The position numbers were made by a program, and so were the translations under genes. The notes beneath the pieces are model-generated. The model saw only the letters and a program-made list of their open reading frames with translations. It made no database searches and had not been told where the DNA came from. From assembly GCA_030770425.1 (NCBI GenBank), contig JASJFT010000022.1, positions 62,001 through 126,000 of the forward strand: 64,000 nucleotides of DNA, read 5' to 3'. Positions 33,455 to 44,444 of this stretch are shown here, piece by piece; position 1 is the stretch's first letter, and every line of letters starts with the position of its first letter. This DNA is from Darksidea phi (lineage: Eukaryota; Ascomycota; Dothideomycetes; Pleosporales; Lentitheciaceae).

Positions 33455-34768
33455 AAGCGAGGTCAAGTAAATGCTTGGACGGATTTCCTACTGTTGACCG
33501 TACCGCGTTCGGAAGTTATCCATGAGTCGCTTCTCGCTCATTACAGACCCTAACCCTTCGCAATCTTGAAGCAACAAGAAGATATCACAGTCATTAACGG
33601 CGAACACAAAACCTTACGCATCAAGTGTTTTTCCTATTATTTAAATTAGGGCTCAACAAAATGTTTACCGCTCGCCTAAAGTTGGTCCAAATCAATGAGA
33701 AGGTTCTCGTGCTCGTTCGGCCTGTCCCACAAGCAGAAAGTGATTAAAACTCTCAGTTCCTCTGAACAGTTATGATACCCAAACCGCCACTCGTGGTACT
33801 AGAAGCCCAGTGCGCCCTAGTCGGGATCTTCATCATGCATGTAGAAGCGACACATAACAAGCTCAATGTGAAAGATGTCGCAGGACTGGCGAGCCTCCGG
33901 ACCGTCGGGAGGAATGTACGACGGGCCTTCATGGGGAAGATCCTCGCTCGTCAGCTTTTTAGTTTCCATTTCGCCAAGCGTTATGTCGAAATACTTCCAA
34001 CGTATTCCGCGAATCTAAAGTAGCTTTGCCTCCTTCACAATCACTATCTAAGAAGTCACACACGATTTTGCGAATTCCAACACCATTCCAGTACTCAAGG
34101 CGCCCGCTGTATCAAGCTCATCATTTCTTTAGCGTCCAACCGAAAAAAATTCGACGTTGGCGTCACCGCCAACAGCCGCAAACGTAAAACGTTTACTAAC
34201 GCCCCTCCCTGCGGGACGAGAAACATGAGGGACATTTTAACTTCAAGCGATTCTAAATTTGTGCACATACTGGTATCTACTGTGAGTATGCACAGGCGAT
34301 GTACTGTAGTTATTTCTAGACGTCTAGGACGCCTTTAATCTGAAAGTTACGCGATGTATTGCCGCCTTGTCGCCTGATCTGCAAAGAGCCTCGTTCCACA
34401 ACGCAACGGAGTCCCTTGCCTAGAGCATTATTACAAGGCCATTCCTGCTCTGTATACTTTATAAACGGTGTTACATAGGCCTTAGAACCTTATTAATATG
34501 CGGAGAAGCTATACTTAAGCTAGTATGCCTAGCTTGTAGCACTTAAGCTTATAGCTATGCTTAGAGCAGTTAGCGAATAACACAATCATCAGACCTATGG
34601 AATCTGCCATAACTAAAACTTTATTCCTTCTTTTCTATATTAGAATTTCGCAACCTCTAGAGAAGGCATCTTAAGCAGAGTATATAATAACCTCCCCCCC
34701 CAGCGAAGTAAAGACTCTTGCGTTGTGTAGCACTATAGGGCAGGAAGAAGTGCAGATTAAACAACATT
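33455..34768. other. intergenic with AT-rich island
   Basis: No supported gene. From about 34440 to 34720 the sequence is AT-rich with repeated CTTA/TAAGC words and stops in every frame, again like a degraded repeat, directly behind the 3' end of the C2H2-TPR gene. Confidence 0.4.
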
Positions 34769-37684
34769 TTAGGTAGTATGGCTCTCGATTCGACTCTGCA
34801 TATGCGCCAATGCACGCTCTGATACCTGCAGGTCAGGATGAATCTCCTTCAGTGTAGTTTCCTGGACCTTGGCGATGTGCTCTAGCAGCCCCACTGCCTC
34901 TTTAGTCTGTCCGTTGGCCTCGTACGCTTTGGCAAGATTGTTCTGCGACGCTAGCCGATGAGGGTGTGTCTCGGCCAGCGTCGTCTCCCGGACCTTGACG
35001 ACGTGCTCCAGGAGCGCTTTAGCAGCCTCCCATCGCCCTTGGTCCAAGTACGTCGACGCCAGGTTCTCCATACTGGCCAGCGTACTGGGATGATCGGCTC
35101 CGAGCTGCGTCTTGCGTATCTCCATCGCTTGTACCTGTAGCGCTTCGGCATCTTTCCACCGGCCTTGGTTGCAGTACGTCGACGCCAGGTTAGCCATGCT
35201 GGCCAGCGTGTTAGGATGGTCGACGCCAAGCTTCGTCTTTTGTATCTCCATNNNNNNNNNNNNNNNNNNNNNNNNNNNNNNNNNNNNNNNNNNNNNNNNN
35301 NNNNNNNNNNNNNNNNNNNNNNNNNNNNNNNNNNNNNNNNNNNNNNNNNNNNNNNNNNNNNNNNNNNNNNNNNNNNNNNNNNNNNNNNNNNNNNNNNNNN
35401 NNNNNNNNNNNNNNNNNNNNNNNNNNNNNNNNNNNNNNNNNNNNNNNNNNNNNNNNNNNNNNNNNNNNNNNNNNNNNNNNNNNNNNNNNNNNNNNNNNNN
35501 NNNNNNNNNNNNNNNNNNNNNNNNNNNNNNNNNNNNNNNNNNNNNNNNNNNNNNNNNNNNNNNNNNNNNNNNNNNNNNNNNNNNNNNNNNNNNNNNNNNN
35601 NNNNNNNNNNNNNNNNNNNNNNNNNNNNNNNNNNNNNNNNNNNNNNNNNNNNNNNNNNNNNNNNNNNNNNNNNNNNNNNNNNAGCGTGTCAGGATGGTCG
35701 ACGCCGAGCTTCGTCTTGCGCGTCTCCATTACTTGTACCTGTAGCGCTTCGGCATCCGTCCACCGTTCTTGGTTAAAGTACGTTAACGCCAGGCTAGCCA
35801 TGCTGACCAGCGTGTCAGGATGGTCGACGCCGAGCTTCGTCTTGCGCGTCTCCATCACTTGTACCTCTAGCGCTTCGGCATCTGTCAACCGGCCTTGTTT
35901 CGAGTACGTCAACGCCAGGTAGGTCATGCTGGCTAGCGTGTCAGGATGGTCGACGCCGAGCTGCGTCTTGCGCGTCTCCATCACTTGTACCTGTAGCGCT
36001 TCGGCATCTGTCAACCGGCCTTGGTTAAAGTACGTCAACGCCAGGTTAGCCATGCTGGCCAGCGTATTGGGATGGTCGGCTCCGAGCTGCGTCTTGCTCG
36101 TCTCTATCTCCAGCTCTTCGGACGCTCCGTCCCTACTACCTTGTCCGGTGGAAGCGATCGACGCTCGATCTTCCTTGTCTTCATTACCGTCGTCCTCAAT
36201 ATTATCGTGAATATCTTTATTATCGTCGTCCTCAACATCATTTTCGATGTCTTCATCCTCAAGGCTATCTCTGGGAATGGCGAAGAGGGCTAATTGCTCC
36301 AAATGCCGTGCGACGTGTTTGTAGTACCGTCGAAGTGAGCTAATTTTGTCGTGGCAAAGAGGACATGATAGCTGCTTGTGTATATCAGGTTGAACTTGAA
36401 TGCTCAACGCTAAAAGATGGGCGTCAGTGTGGTCCTTGAACCCATGTACCTTTGCAAAATGGTCCCGCATGTCGTTTTCCGAAGAAAATATCTGGTTGCA
36501 TCCAAGGTTACATTTCCAAATCTTCAAGTGACAATAGATTTCATGATCGATCCAGATATGGCGTCGTGCAAATGTCTCATCAGCAGATACGCATTCTCGG
36601 TGGAGACAGATATATGGCTGAAGATCAGTGAAGACATGTCTCCTAGGATCGGGTTTAGTGACTTGACGGCTTTTTTTGAACGAATTGAAGCAAATGTAAT
36701 ACCTACTTCCACTCCGATCTGCTATGAATACCGCCGATGATCATAAAGCAATACGGGCACTCAAATATGGCTCCACCTTGGGCGCCCTCCGGCATCTTCG
36801 GAACGAACAATGCATTTTCGCCAGCAATTGTTTCAGCATAGGAAGTCTCCGATACTCCGGTCTCTGACTTATTGTCGGGTTCGATGGTTTCAGTTATTGC
36901 TGACGCGCGAAGCCCTTGATCTTGCTTGACCATCGTCGGCAGAGAAGACACCACGGTTCCAGTGTCTTCGGGGACATTGGAGATTCCAAGACTCACAATT
37001 CGCTCATAATGAGTTTTGCGATACTCCAGAAATTGCCGACGGCGAGAGATAGCTTTCCCAAGTCGTCCAGTTAACCACTCTGGAACATTTACGAACTTGT
37101 CTCTGATGTGTTGCTCGTCCCATGGTTGACGGAAGGATTGATCGAAGCGGCCTGATTTGATGAACCTATCGTGTGGCGCAGGCTTTTGAATTACCATAGA
37201 TATCCGCAGCAGGCAGCGGATGGTGTTGCTAATGTAACTTGCAAGTTGCTCCAGCTCCGTTGTATCTTGAACGGCATCGTCGTCATCCTCTTCTGACGAT
37301 GAAATCGAGACCTCGTCCCACGGGATCCTTACGCCATCGACGATTGCAGATGCTATTAATTCTAATTAGTCGCCGAAAAACTGCAAAACAACTCTTTTGC
37401 TCACCGTCGGCAAGACCTTGCTGCAGATCCTTCAGATATTCTAGCACCCGATATCGCAGATGCGACGCCTCCCACAGCCTTTGATCGAGCGAGCTCTTGT
37501 CCCGCCGATGCGCTCCTAGATTGCTAGACCATAACTGGAATCGCTCGAAGCAGTCGTTTACTTTCGTGGTAAAGGCACGGTTCGCTTCTCTTTTTTCGTC
37601 GGCTTGCAGACCCCTCTCGGCGAGAGAGGCTTGCAATTTTCGAAAAGCGTTCGCACAGCCCAAGACACCGTCGGCGATGGACAT
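34769..37684 (-). CDS. C2H2 zinc-finger / TPR-repeat protein (interrupted by assembly gap)
   Basis: Large fungal protein of unknown function. Exons are 37684-37405, 37352-36707 and 36642-34769. Introns of 52 nt (GTGAGC..TAG) and 64 nt (GTAGGT..TAG) restore the conserved reading. Order of parts: a helical N-terminal region (MSIADGVLGC onward, ~95 aa); a linker with an acidic patch; four Cys/His finger-like units (ECPYCFMII.., YICLHREC.., WKCNLGCNQIF.., LSCPLCHDKISSL..); the ARHLEQLALFAIP motif usual in this family; an acidic spacer; then kinesin-light-chain-type TPRs of 42 residues. The repeats flanking the 431-N gap are nearly alike, while the last two or three at the C-terminus are divergent. 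With the nominal gap the frames on the two sides disagree by one base; this is expected if the gap length is only an estimate. No NACHT or NB-ARC is present. Divergently paired with the gene at 38065. Confidence 0.75.
35090..36115 (-). repeat. 126-bp tandem TPR units
   Basis: Units start at 35090 and 35216 on the left of the gap and at 35695, 35821 and 35947 on the right, with a partial one at 36073. Spacing is exactly 126 bases (42 codons) on each side. By eye the units right of the gap are about 87-90% identical in DNA. The array continues into the gap from both sides. Confidence 0.9.
35252..35682. other. assembly gap (431 N)
   Basis: Run of N inside the TPR array. The distance between equivalent points of the flanking units (35216 to 35695) is 479, which is not a multiple of 126, so 431 cannot be the true length. 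Four whole units between those points would need a gap of 456, three a gap of 330. Confidence 0.98.
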
Positions 37685-38064
37685 GGCGGCGGTGAGGCAA
37701 GCAAAGAAGTGATGCGATGAACACGATCGGAGGAAGACCACGGTTAGGACGAGACTAGGAAATCTCAGAAACAATGAGACTAAGAACTAGGCATAAGAGG
37801 TCAACGTCGAAATCTTTCGACTTCGATGCCAGTTGGGTGAGAACGTGTCGCGCTAGACGCTGATGCTTCATATTACCCCGCACTCTACAAAAAGTCGATT
37901 ATGGCATCAGGCTACCTCCCGTTTGCTCCCAAGGCCCCTCTAAGTCCATAGCTCTTTCGAAAGCGTGCGAAGACGCGAACTGGAGTTCATTTCGCATTGA
38001 GTCATCACAGCGACACTTTGCGGCACGGGCTCCACCTATTTCCGGTCGGGCCGCTTCGTGCGAT
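37685..38064. promoter_or_regulatory. intergenic promoter between divergent C2H2-TPR and DUF7580-like genes
   Basis: 380 bases between the start codons at 37684 (minus) and 38065 (plus). It must hold both promoters. No TATA box recognised. Confidence 0.5.
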
Positions 38065-39852
38065 ATGTCAGGCTTCGAAGTTGCCGGAGTCGTGCTTGGA
38101 TCGCTTCCGCTTATCATCTCAGCCATCGAACACTATGCAGACCTAGTACAAACCGTCAGACGCGCCATGAAGTACAAGACCGAGCTGAAGAACCTCAAGC
38201 ATGATTTGGACGCGGAATCTACTATCTTGTTGGACACTCTCGAGCGCGTTTTGGATGGCCTGATCCCGGCGAAGCAACTCGAAGAGTTGCTCAAAGAGCC
38301 GGCAAGCTCACTCTGGCAAGACGACACCCTCAATAAACGGCTCCAAGATCGGCTTGGCCGTTCTTATAGCGTCTTCACCCACACCGTCCGCGACATGAAC
38401 GCAGTTGTCCAAGAATTCATCCAACGGCTTGATCTCGACGAGCAAGGTAAAGTTCGCTGGACTGAGGGTACTGGCATCGGGCTTGTGCTGAAGCGGATGG
38501 GGTTCAGCCTCCGGAAGCGAGAGTTTGATGATCTTATTGGGCGACTCCAGAAGCACAACCGCTATCTAGAGAAGTTCACCAATCGAAGCATCGAATTTGA
38601 GTCTTCAAGACGAAAGAGAAAACAATCTTCGAGACTCCAAAGACTAGGAGAGTATGCAAAAAGTGTCTTCCGTGCCTTGGAGGCATCATTTGGATGTGAC
38701 TGCCAGGACTCTGATAGCCATACTACACTGTTTGGGCTCGCTCCGCGATCCTCGCAAGTAGCATCGCAACCAAGCAAGAGGCAAGGGAATATCGAGTTTC
38801 AGATCGTCATCTCTAGCATCTTTCGTGAGAAGACAGCTCCGCACGACAAAGGAATCATCTGGCAAGAAATGTCTCTAGAACTAGCTGAAGATGATTCCGA
38901 GAGCCACGCTCAGAGCCAGATCATCCAGCACTCCATGCAACCTCCGGGATCATTGTCGACAGCTCCTACCAGACCAGGTACACAAACGCGTAATAATGTC
39001 CGATTCTTTGAAGGGTTGCAGATCCGGAGTTCTGCGCCATCGCAATCGAGCAGCCAAACGACCTTCACGCAAAACTTGGGTACTGCCATTATATCCACAC
39101 AATCAACTACGTACATCCCGCAATCCCAGCCCAGTCATGTGTATATCCCCAGCATGTGCAAAATCATCTGGACTTCTCCATCCAGCACTCAGGTTAACTG
39201 CCTTGGATTCATTGTTGACGGCGATCGCAAGTTCCTTCTCTATCCACTGGCTCGTTCAGCAGTCCCAGGCAAAAAATGCTGGTCAACAATATCCCTCCGA
39301 CAAATTCTTCAGAACACGGTCATTTCTGCGCCACCTCTCACGCCATGGGATCGGCTCACCCTTGCAGCGACGGTAGCTTCCGCAGTCCTTCAGCTCCATG
39401 CCTCTCCTTGGCTCAAATCTGCTTGGAGCAACGACGACGTTCTGTTCCTACAGCGCGAAGGCGAGCGGTTGTACAAGCAAGTATTTGTCGCCAAACAGGT
39501 TCCTAATCCAGGCGAAGTGACCGTTAGGTCTTCTAACACGTCCATCTTCAACGAGAGTCTGCTTGCGCTAGCTATTGTTCTAGTGGAGCTCAGTCTTGGA
39601 CCACTGGAGACACTGCAGACACCGGAGGATCTGCGAGCTGGCACATGGTCGAATATGGTTACCCTATGGCGGCTGGTGGAGAATGGCGAGATTGAGGTCG
39701 TATTTGGACCGAACTACCATTCAGCGGTGAAGCGATGCATTGAGTTGGCAAAGGCTTCCAATAGCTTAGATGAGCAAGTTCAACAAGACCTTTATGACGG
39801 AGTGGTGTCGGTACTAGAGGATCAAGCCATGCGAAAGAATTCTGCACTGTGA
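38065..39852 (+). CDS. HeLo-like / DUF7580-type fungal protein
   Basis: Single exon, 595 aa. The N-terminus (MSGFEVAGVVLGSLPLIISA, then a long run of amphipathic helices to about residue 190) is the pattern of fungal HeLo-like or STAND N-terminal domains, which in characterised cases drive membrane-targeted cell death. The middle (about 230-360) is Ser/Gln-rich and unstructured. The C-terminal part (about 390-590) contains LTPWDRLTLAATVASAVLQLH and SAWSNDDVLFLQREG. It continues through FNESLLALAIVLVELSLG to a helical end, the layout of the DUF7580 region. That region is kinase-like in some readings, but no catalytic residues are evident. It stands head-to-head with the C2H2-TPR gene. Function inferred only by analogy. 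Confidence 0.75.
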   Translation: MSGFEVAGVVLGSLPLIISAIEHYADLVQTVRRAMKYKTELKNLKHDLDAESTILLDTLERVLDGLIPAKQLEELLKEPASSLWQDDTLNKRLQDRLGRSYSVFTHTVRDMNAVVQEFIQRLDLDEQGKVRWTEGTGIGLVLKRMGFSLRKREFDDLIGRLQKHNRYLEKFTNRSIEFESSRRKRKQSSRLQRLGEYAKSVFRALEASFGCDCQDSDSHTTLFGLAPRSSQVASQPSKRQGNIEFQIVISSIFREKTAPHDKGIIWQEMSLELAEDDSESHAQSQIIQHSMQPPGSLSTAPTRPGTQTRNNVRFFEGLQIRSSAPSQSSSQTTFTQNLGTAIISTQSTTYIPQSQPSHVYIPSMCKIIWTSPSSTQVNCLGFIVDGDRKFLLYPLARSAVPGKKCWSTISLRQILQNTVISAPPLTPWDRLTLAATVASAVLQLHASPWLKSAWSNDDVLFLQREGERLYKQVFVAKQVPNPGEVTVRSSNTSIFNESLLALAIVLVELSLGPLETLQTPEDLRAGTWSNMVTLWRLVENGEIEVVFGPNYHSAVKRCIELAKASNSLDEQVQQDLYDGVVSVLEDQAMRKNSAL

Positions 39853-40870
39853 AGAATAAAGCTCGTATCGCCAATGTCTATATCATTTCTATAAAGGCAA
39901 CAAGTGCTAAGCTACCTTTCCTCCCTTCTTGAGCTTGGGGTCTTATAGTCTGTCATCTCAGTCTGCTTCAGCTTTGAGGGAGATTAAGCTACCAGCGGAG
40001 TTCGTGGTCTCGTTAAGTCTGGCGTATAATGCTAGATTCTATGTCCAGAAACCTGACACGCCCCCTTCCGCACGGATGAATTTGGAATGCACATCTGCAA
40101 GCTCTTAGATCCTGTCACAGTTTGAATCACTGCATATCACTGTGAGGATATAGATGTGTGAGACTGCGTTGATTGTAATAGCTCTGTAGGAGAGCTGTTT
40201 ACATACATGTATGAGGACTAAGGGCAGGGGTAGCTATATGAGCTAACCTGATAGATCCTAAAAGGGCAATGGACCTTCTTTCTTAATAGTGTTATCGTTA
40301 CAATCCGTCGATGTTCATAAATGCGTTAATAACAGTAGTAGAACGGGGGTGTAAGGGTAATATAGCTTTAGATATCGTGAACGAAATGATCAACATCATA
40401 ACTACAACTGTCGTATTTTTTACTGCACACTGGTGCCCTAGATATAAATTGTTTGATGGATGTAACGCAAAGGTTGCGACGTGATATACCTAGCACGGGA
40501 AGCACGAGGACGTCTGGAGAATGTTTTCTTCTGCGCGGGGGTTTCTCGACCACAGGGATGGACGTTAAGTACTCGTTATTGCGTATTCTAGCTTCCTAAC
40601 CAAGGTAAAAGGTAACAAGAGGCGACTTACGAGGTCAGGATAGCACCATGTCACGTATTAACATCCTGCATCGCAAGATGCGTAAAAGCATTCGATAGCA
40701 TATGCATTACCGACTCAATTTCTAGATCTAAAACTTAGCCTAATGTGTTCTAATCACGAATATTACATGCTAGAACTTCTAGTCTTTATCCATTCCAATG
40801 GTCTTCCCTGGCCGATTCTCGCCCGCAACATCTACCGTTGAGGGCATCGTCACGCCGGCCCATCTGGGCT
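39853..40870. other. intergenic between convergent genes
   Basis: No supported gene; 3' flanks of the DUF7580-like gene and the DUF3669 relic. Moderately AT-rich, with no clear repeat structure. Confidence 0.45.
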
Positions 40871-42039
40871 TTACCCTTGATGACCGATAGCGATAGATCC
40901 ATTTCCTAACTCCTTGTTTCGGCGCTCGCTTCGTATCCGGCCCTCAGCCTCGACTTGCTCGATGAAGGCGGTCGCTAGCCGGGTTGGATCCTCATCTGTT
41001 CCCTCGATGATCTCCCAGTGAATACGTGCAGCGCCGGCTCCAATGCACACCCCTGGCGGACCCGTAATACGCTCTTTGAGGAGTCTGCGGCTCGTCTCGA
41101 GGAAGCGCGTGCGAAATGTCTGCCACAGTAGACCGTCCGAGTCGGTATGTCCGTGCGCGTAGGGTCGTGGGAAGTAGGGATCGTTCCTGTAGAAAGCTTT
41201 TACGGCCTGTTCTACACCCGCGGCATCCTGGCTCATAATTCTGCAGCAATCGTAGTCGAGCATCCAAATTGGGTACTCGTTGCCGAAAGCTTTGAATAGA
41301 GGTATGCTGGGAGGAAGTGCGTCTTTCGCTGGAGCGAGTACGAACTCGACATCGTTCAGGTCTACGCGTGCCTTCCAGAAGCAACGGGCTAGTGTATCCG
41401 CTAGTGCTTGTGCCATAGCGTGTGTATCGAGGCCTAGCTCCTCCATCTGGTCGATATGTAGAGGATAATTGCGCAAGCTGAAGCGCTGAAATTTCGACTG
41501 ATGCGGTGTCCGCCTTCGACCTAGGTACACGCGGATCAGGCAGTCCTCGTCATCTTTGTTCTTGGAAACTGTATCCCGAAGACCCTCAGGGCAGTACGTA
41601 TTGATGAGGGTCTGCCGAACGGGCTCTGGTATGGCGGGTATGCGCTCCATGCGGTATGTCCGACAAGGATCGGAGTGTGTGCCTTTCCAAGCCTCACTAT
41701 CGGTCGCTTCGATGATCTCGTAGGAGCTTCCGATTCGAACAGGGATCCTGTTCTTGTCCTCTTCGTCATCATCGTCGTCGTAGCAGTCATCCCAGTAATT
41801 GTCGGTCGCGGCGGCGAGTACTGCTTTGTGCATATCGTGGTCGTTCTGGACTGAGCGTCCGGGCATGCCATCTTCGCGTTTGTAACCCACTCCTGGTTGC
41901 CCTCAAGAGCCCATACGCTGCCGCAGTCCCCGCGGTCGATGCAGTGATATGATGGGGTCATCATATCTTGTAGAGTTTGTTTCGTGCGTGTGGTTCTTGT
42001 TGTAGTACAGTTTTGATGAATGCTGTGCTCGTTCGACAT
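40871..42039 (-). pseudogene. DUF3669-family protein, frameshifted
   Basis: Two overlapping frames together cover a DUF3669 protein. The N-terminal frame (ATG at 42039) runs through CIDRGDCGSVWALEG, the usual start of the domain. The downstream frame carries YKREDGMPGRSVQND, CLIRVYLGRRR, FSLRNYPLHIDQMEELGL, DLNDVEFVLAP and the signature YPIWMLDYDCCR..AVKAFYRNDPYFPRP, ending at 40871. The two must be joined between about 41903 and 41875. The downstream frame has a TGA at 41905-41903, and no intron of acceptable size fits. So a small insertion or deletion has broken the gene, or there is a sequencing error. Everything downstream is intact, suggesting a recent break. Molecular function of DUF3669 is unknown to me. 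Confidence 0.7.
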
Positions 42040-43274
42040 TTCTTTGTATTTATAGTAGAAGTGTCTGCACAAAACATAGTAGAAGTTTATACATAGTGAA
42101 GGTCTCAGGGCGGCCGTACCTGCCTTTGACCCATCCCATGGCTTGAATGACGCATCTTATGTTAATTGGGACGCCGTCCCATGGATCGCACTGCTCTGCC
42201 TGTCCACCTTTAGACAGCCAAAATCAGTCAGAAGTTGGCGTGAGCTCACGATCCACGACAGCACTTCTGGTCACCCATATCGGCAACATGTGCTGCGCAG
42301 GCGCATTCGATTGTGTCGAAACTTGCAAACTTTGGGGTTGCTCTGCATGATGCGCATAGGACGGTTGGTTTCCCACGTACGATAACGAATGTGACATACC
42401 TTCCCTTAACAACCTCGTTGAAACCCACTTGCATCAGGGGGTTTCCTATCGCCCACGCGCGCTCATAATGTGATTTCCGGCCTCAGGCTGAAACCCAAAA
42501 TGTGCCGGCAGCCTACATTTCGCCCGGATCTACGCCGATGGTTCTCAAAAGGGCCTTATTCGGACATCTTCGACAAACTGCAAACCAGTACCAAGAGCTG
42601 TCCCACGGGGTCCGTCCAGTGCCGGCCTCGTTGGGCAGCTGTCAAGCGCAAGCCGCAGCGTCCGCACCGCCTAGCGGATGAAGGTGGCGGAGCTTGGCGG
42701 CGGGAGATCGATGGCAACGGAAAAGGGGCTGCCGGACTCTCGTCGATTGTCATTTAAAGCCAAAAGTACGACAGCAGACGTCAGCGGCAGCCTTCAGCCT
42801 AACGTATACGCGTCTTCATATTGAACGGCTGCTGACGATTTGCCGCTGCATATTCCGCTTACGGACATAGAGTGCACGGCTAAAAATACTGGCTAAGGAT
42901 CGAGGAGCTGCGATATCACTAGAGAAAAAGAGGGTTTCGAGAGCAATCGACGAGGACACGACGGCGGGCTGTGCGAAGCAACCCTATCATCGGTTGCCGC
43001 GTTGGACTAGGTCGTAGTGGTGAGTTGATCAGCTCCCATTTCAAAGCCCCTCGGGTCGATTTGTTTCCTGCTGGTGGCTGCTGACATCATCTCCGCCCCC
43101 GCCACGCGCATGACGCCGCCCAGCCATTGATCTAGGCGACGCCTGAAATGAAGAGCTAACAATTCACCAAGGCCCAGCAAGGGAGTAAGCAGCTTAATTA
43201 CTCATTCATCCCCAGGTCTCTCTGCGCAAACTTCGCCCCTCTCTCCTCCACCGGCCAACGTCACCGCCGCCAAC
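42040..43274. other. intergenic
   Basis: No supported gene. Open frames around 42143-42757 are short and overlapping. The last 200 bases before 43275 are CT-rich and probably the promoter and leader of the DUF7053 gene. Confidence 0.45.
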
Positions 43275-44444
43275 ATGTTGCGCAAGAAGACGACGTATAC
43301 AAACATAACGCCCATTCCCAGCCATATTCCGCGACAGCTCGCCATCGATATTCTCCACAGCCACGGCGAAATCATCGAGCTGAACCCCCTCGTCTTAGGC
43401 TTCGAGCCCATCAAGGCGCCGCGCGATGCGCCTGCAGATGAGTTTTATTCGACCTGGTACGAGATTTCGCAGAGGATCCAGTACATTCCGGGTGTCGGGA
43501 AGATGGGCTCAGGGCAAATAAAGTTCAGAGGATGCTTCCACGATATGCCGTGGGGCCTCCAGACACACATGTACATCACCGCACCGGCCAACGTCGATTT
43601 GAGGAACAAATGGCAGATTTGCGGGAACCAAATAGGTGAGCCGGTGGAGCCGCGCGAGCTTGGCGTTGGAGCGCCCCCCGAGGGACTGTATCTGCGCGAA
43701 GACATCGAGATCAAGTGCAATGTTACCATGGTCAATTTCGTCAAAAAGGAGACCAAAGCAGCGTCGAAAGTGCTGGTCGACCGATTGATCAAGAAGGCCG
43801 AGTTATTAGATTCGGGAGCCTTGTCTGCCATGATGGAAAACGGCAAGCTCAAGACGGTCAATCCAGCGGATCGCTCATCGGCAGGCGCTGCCCAAGGTCC
43901 TCTGTCGCCGCACTCGCCTAAGCAACCGTACAGCTTGCCCACGTTGCCGATGCGATCAAATTACCCTCCTGAACATATGCAGGGCCAGCCTCCGAACTAT
44001 GCGTCAGGGCAGAACCATGTGGTGATGGAGCTTCCGGGCGACTTTTACCACGCGCAGCCGTCGCCAAACCACCTGCAGCCGAACGACCACCGCTTCTCGA
44101 CCGCTTCCGAATTTTCCCGTCACTCGCCAAATTCGTCGGATGGCAGATGGTCGCACGCTTCGAATGAATATCAAAGCTCCAATAGCTCACGACCGAGCTC
44201 GTACGCGTCAGATGGTCTGCGCTCTCCTGGCATGGATCAGAAAGGATTCGCGGCTGAACTGCCCACCATGGAAGAAACACGCGAAGAGGCCCAACATACC
44301 CACCAATATCCCGAAGATCGCAAATACAGGTACAATCCACAGGATTTCGCACACACGCAGCAGTATTCGCATTCGCAACAGTATCCGCAACAACAGCAGT
44401 ACAATCAACCCCCACAATACTCGTCCTATAACACCGGGCGATAA
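43275..44444 (+). CDS. DUF7053 domain protein
   Basis: Single exon, 389 aa. The first 185 residues are the conserved DUF7053 domain: MLRKKTTYTNITPIPSHIPR, HGEIIELNPLVLGFEPIKAP, STWYEISQRIQYIPG, FRGCFHDMPWGLQTHMY and LYLREDIEIKCN. These are followed by a short basic helix (VNFVKKETKAASKVLVDRLIKK) that could contact membrane or nucleic acid. The last 200 residues are low-complexity, rich in Ser, Pro and Asn, ending in a Gln/Tyr-rich tail (repeated HxQQY). The biochemical role of this domain is not known to me. The ATG sits in a good context (AACATGTTG). Confidence 0.85.
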   Translation: MLRKKTTYTNITPIPSHIPRQLAIDILHSHGEIIELNPLVLGFEPIKAPRDAPADEFYSTWYEISQRIQYIPGVGKMGSGQIKFRGCFHDMPWGLQTHMYITAPANVDLRNKWQICGNQIGEPVEPRELGVGAPPEGLYLREDIEIKCNVTMVNFVKKETKAASKVLVDRLIKKAELLDSGALSAMMENGKLKTVNPADRSSAGAAQGPLSPHSPKQPYSLPTLPMRSNYPPEHMQGQPPNYASGQNHVVMELPGDFYHAQPSPNHLQPNDHRFSTASEFSRHSPNSSDGRWSHASNEYQSSNSSRPSSYASDGLRSPGMDQKGFAAELPTMEETREEAQHTHQYPEDRKYRYNPQDFAHTQQYSHSQQYPQQQQYNQPPQYSSYNTGR

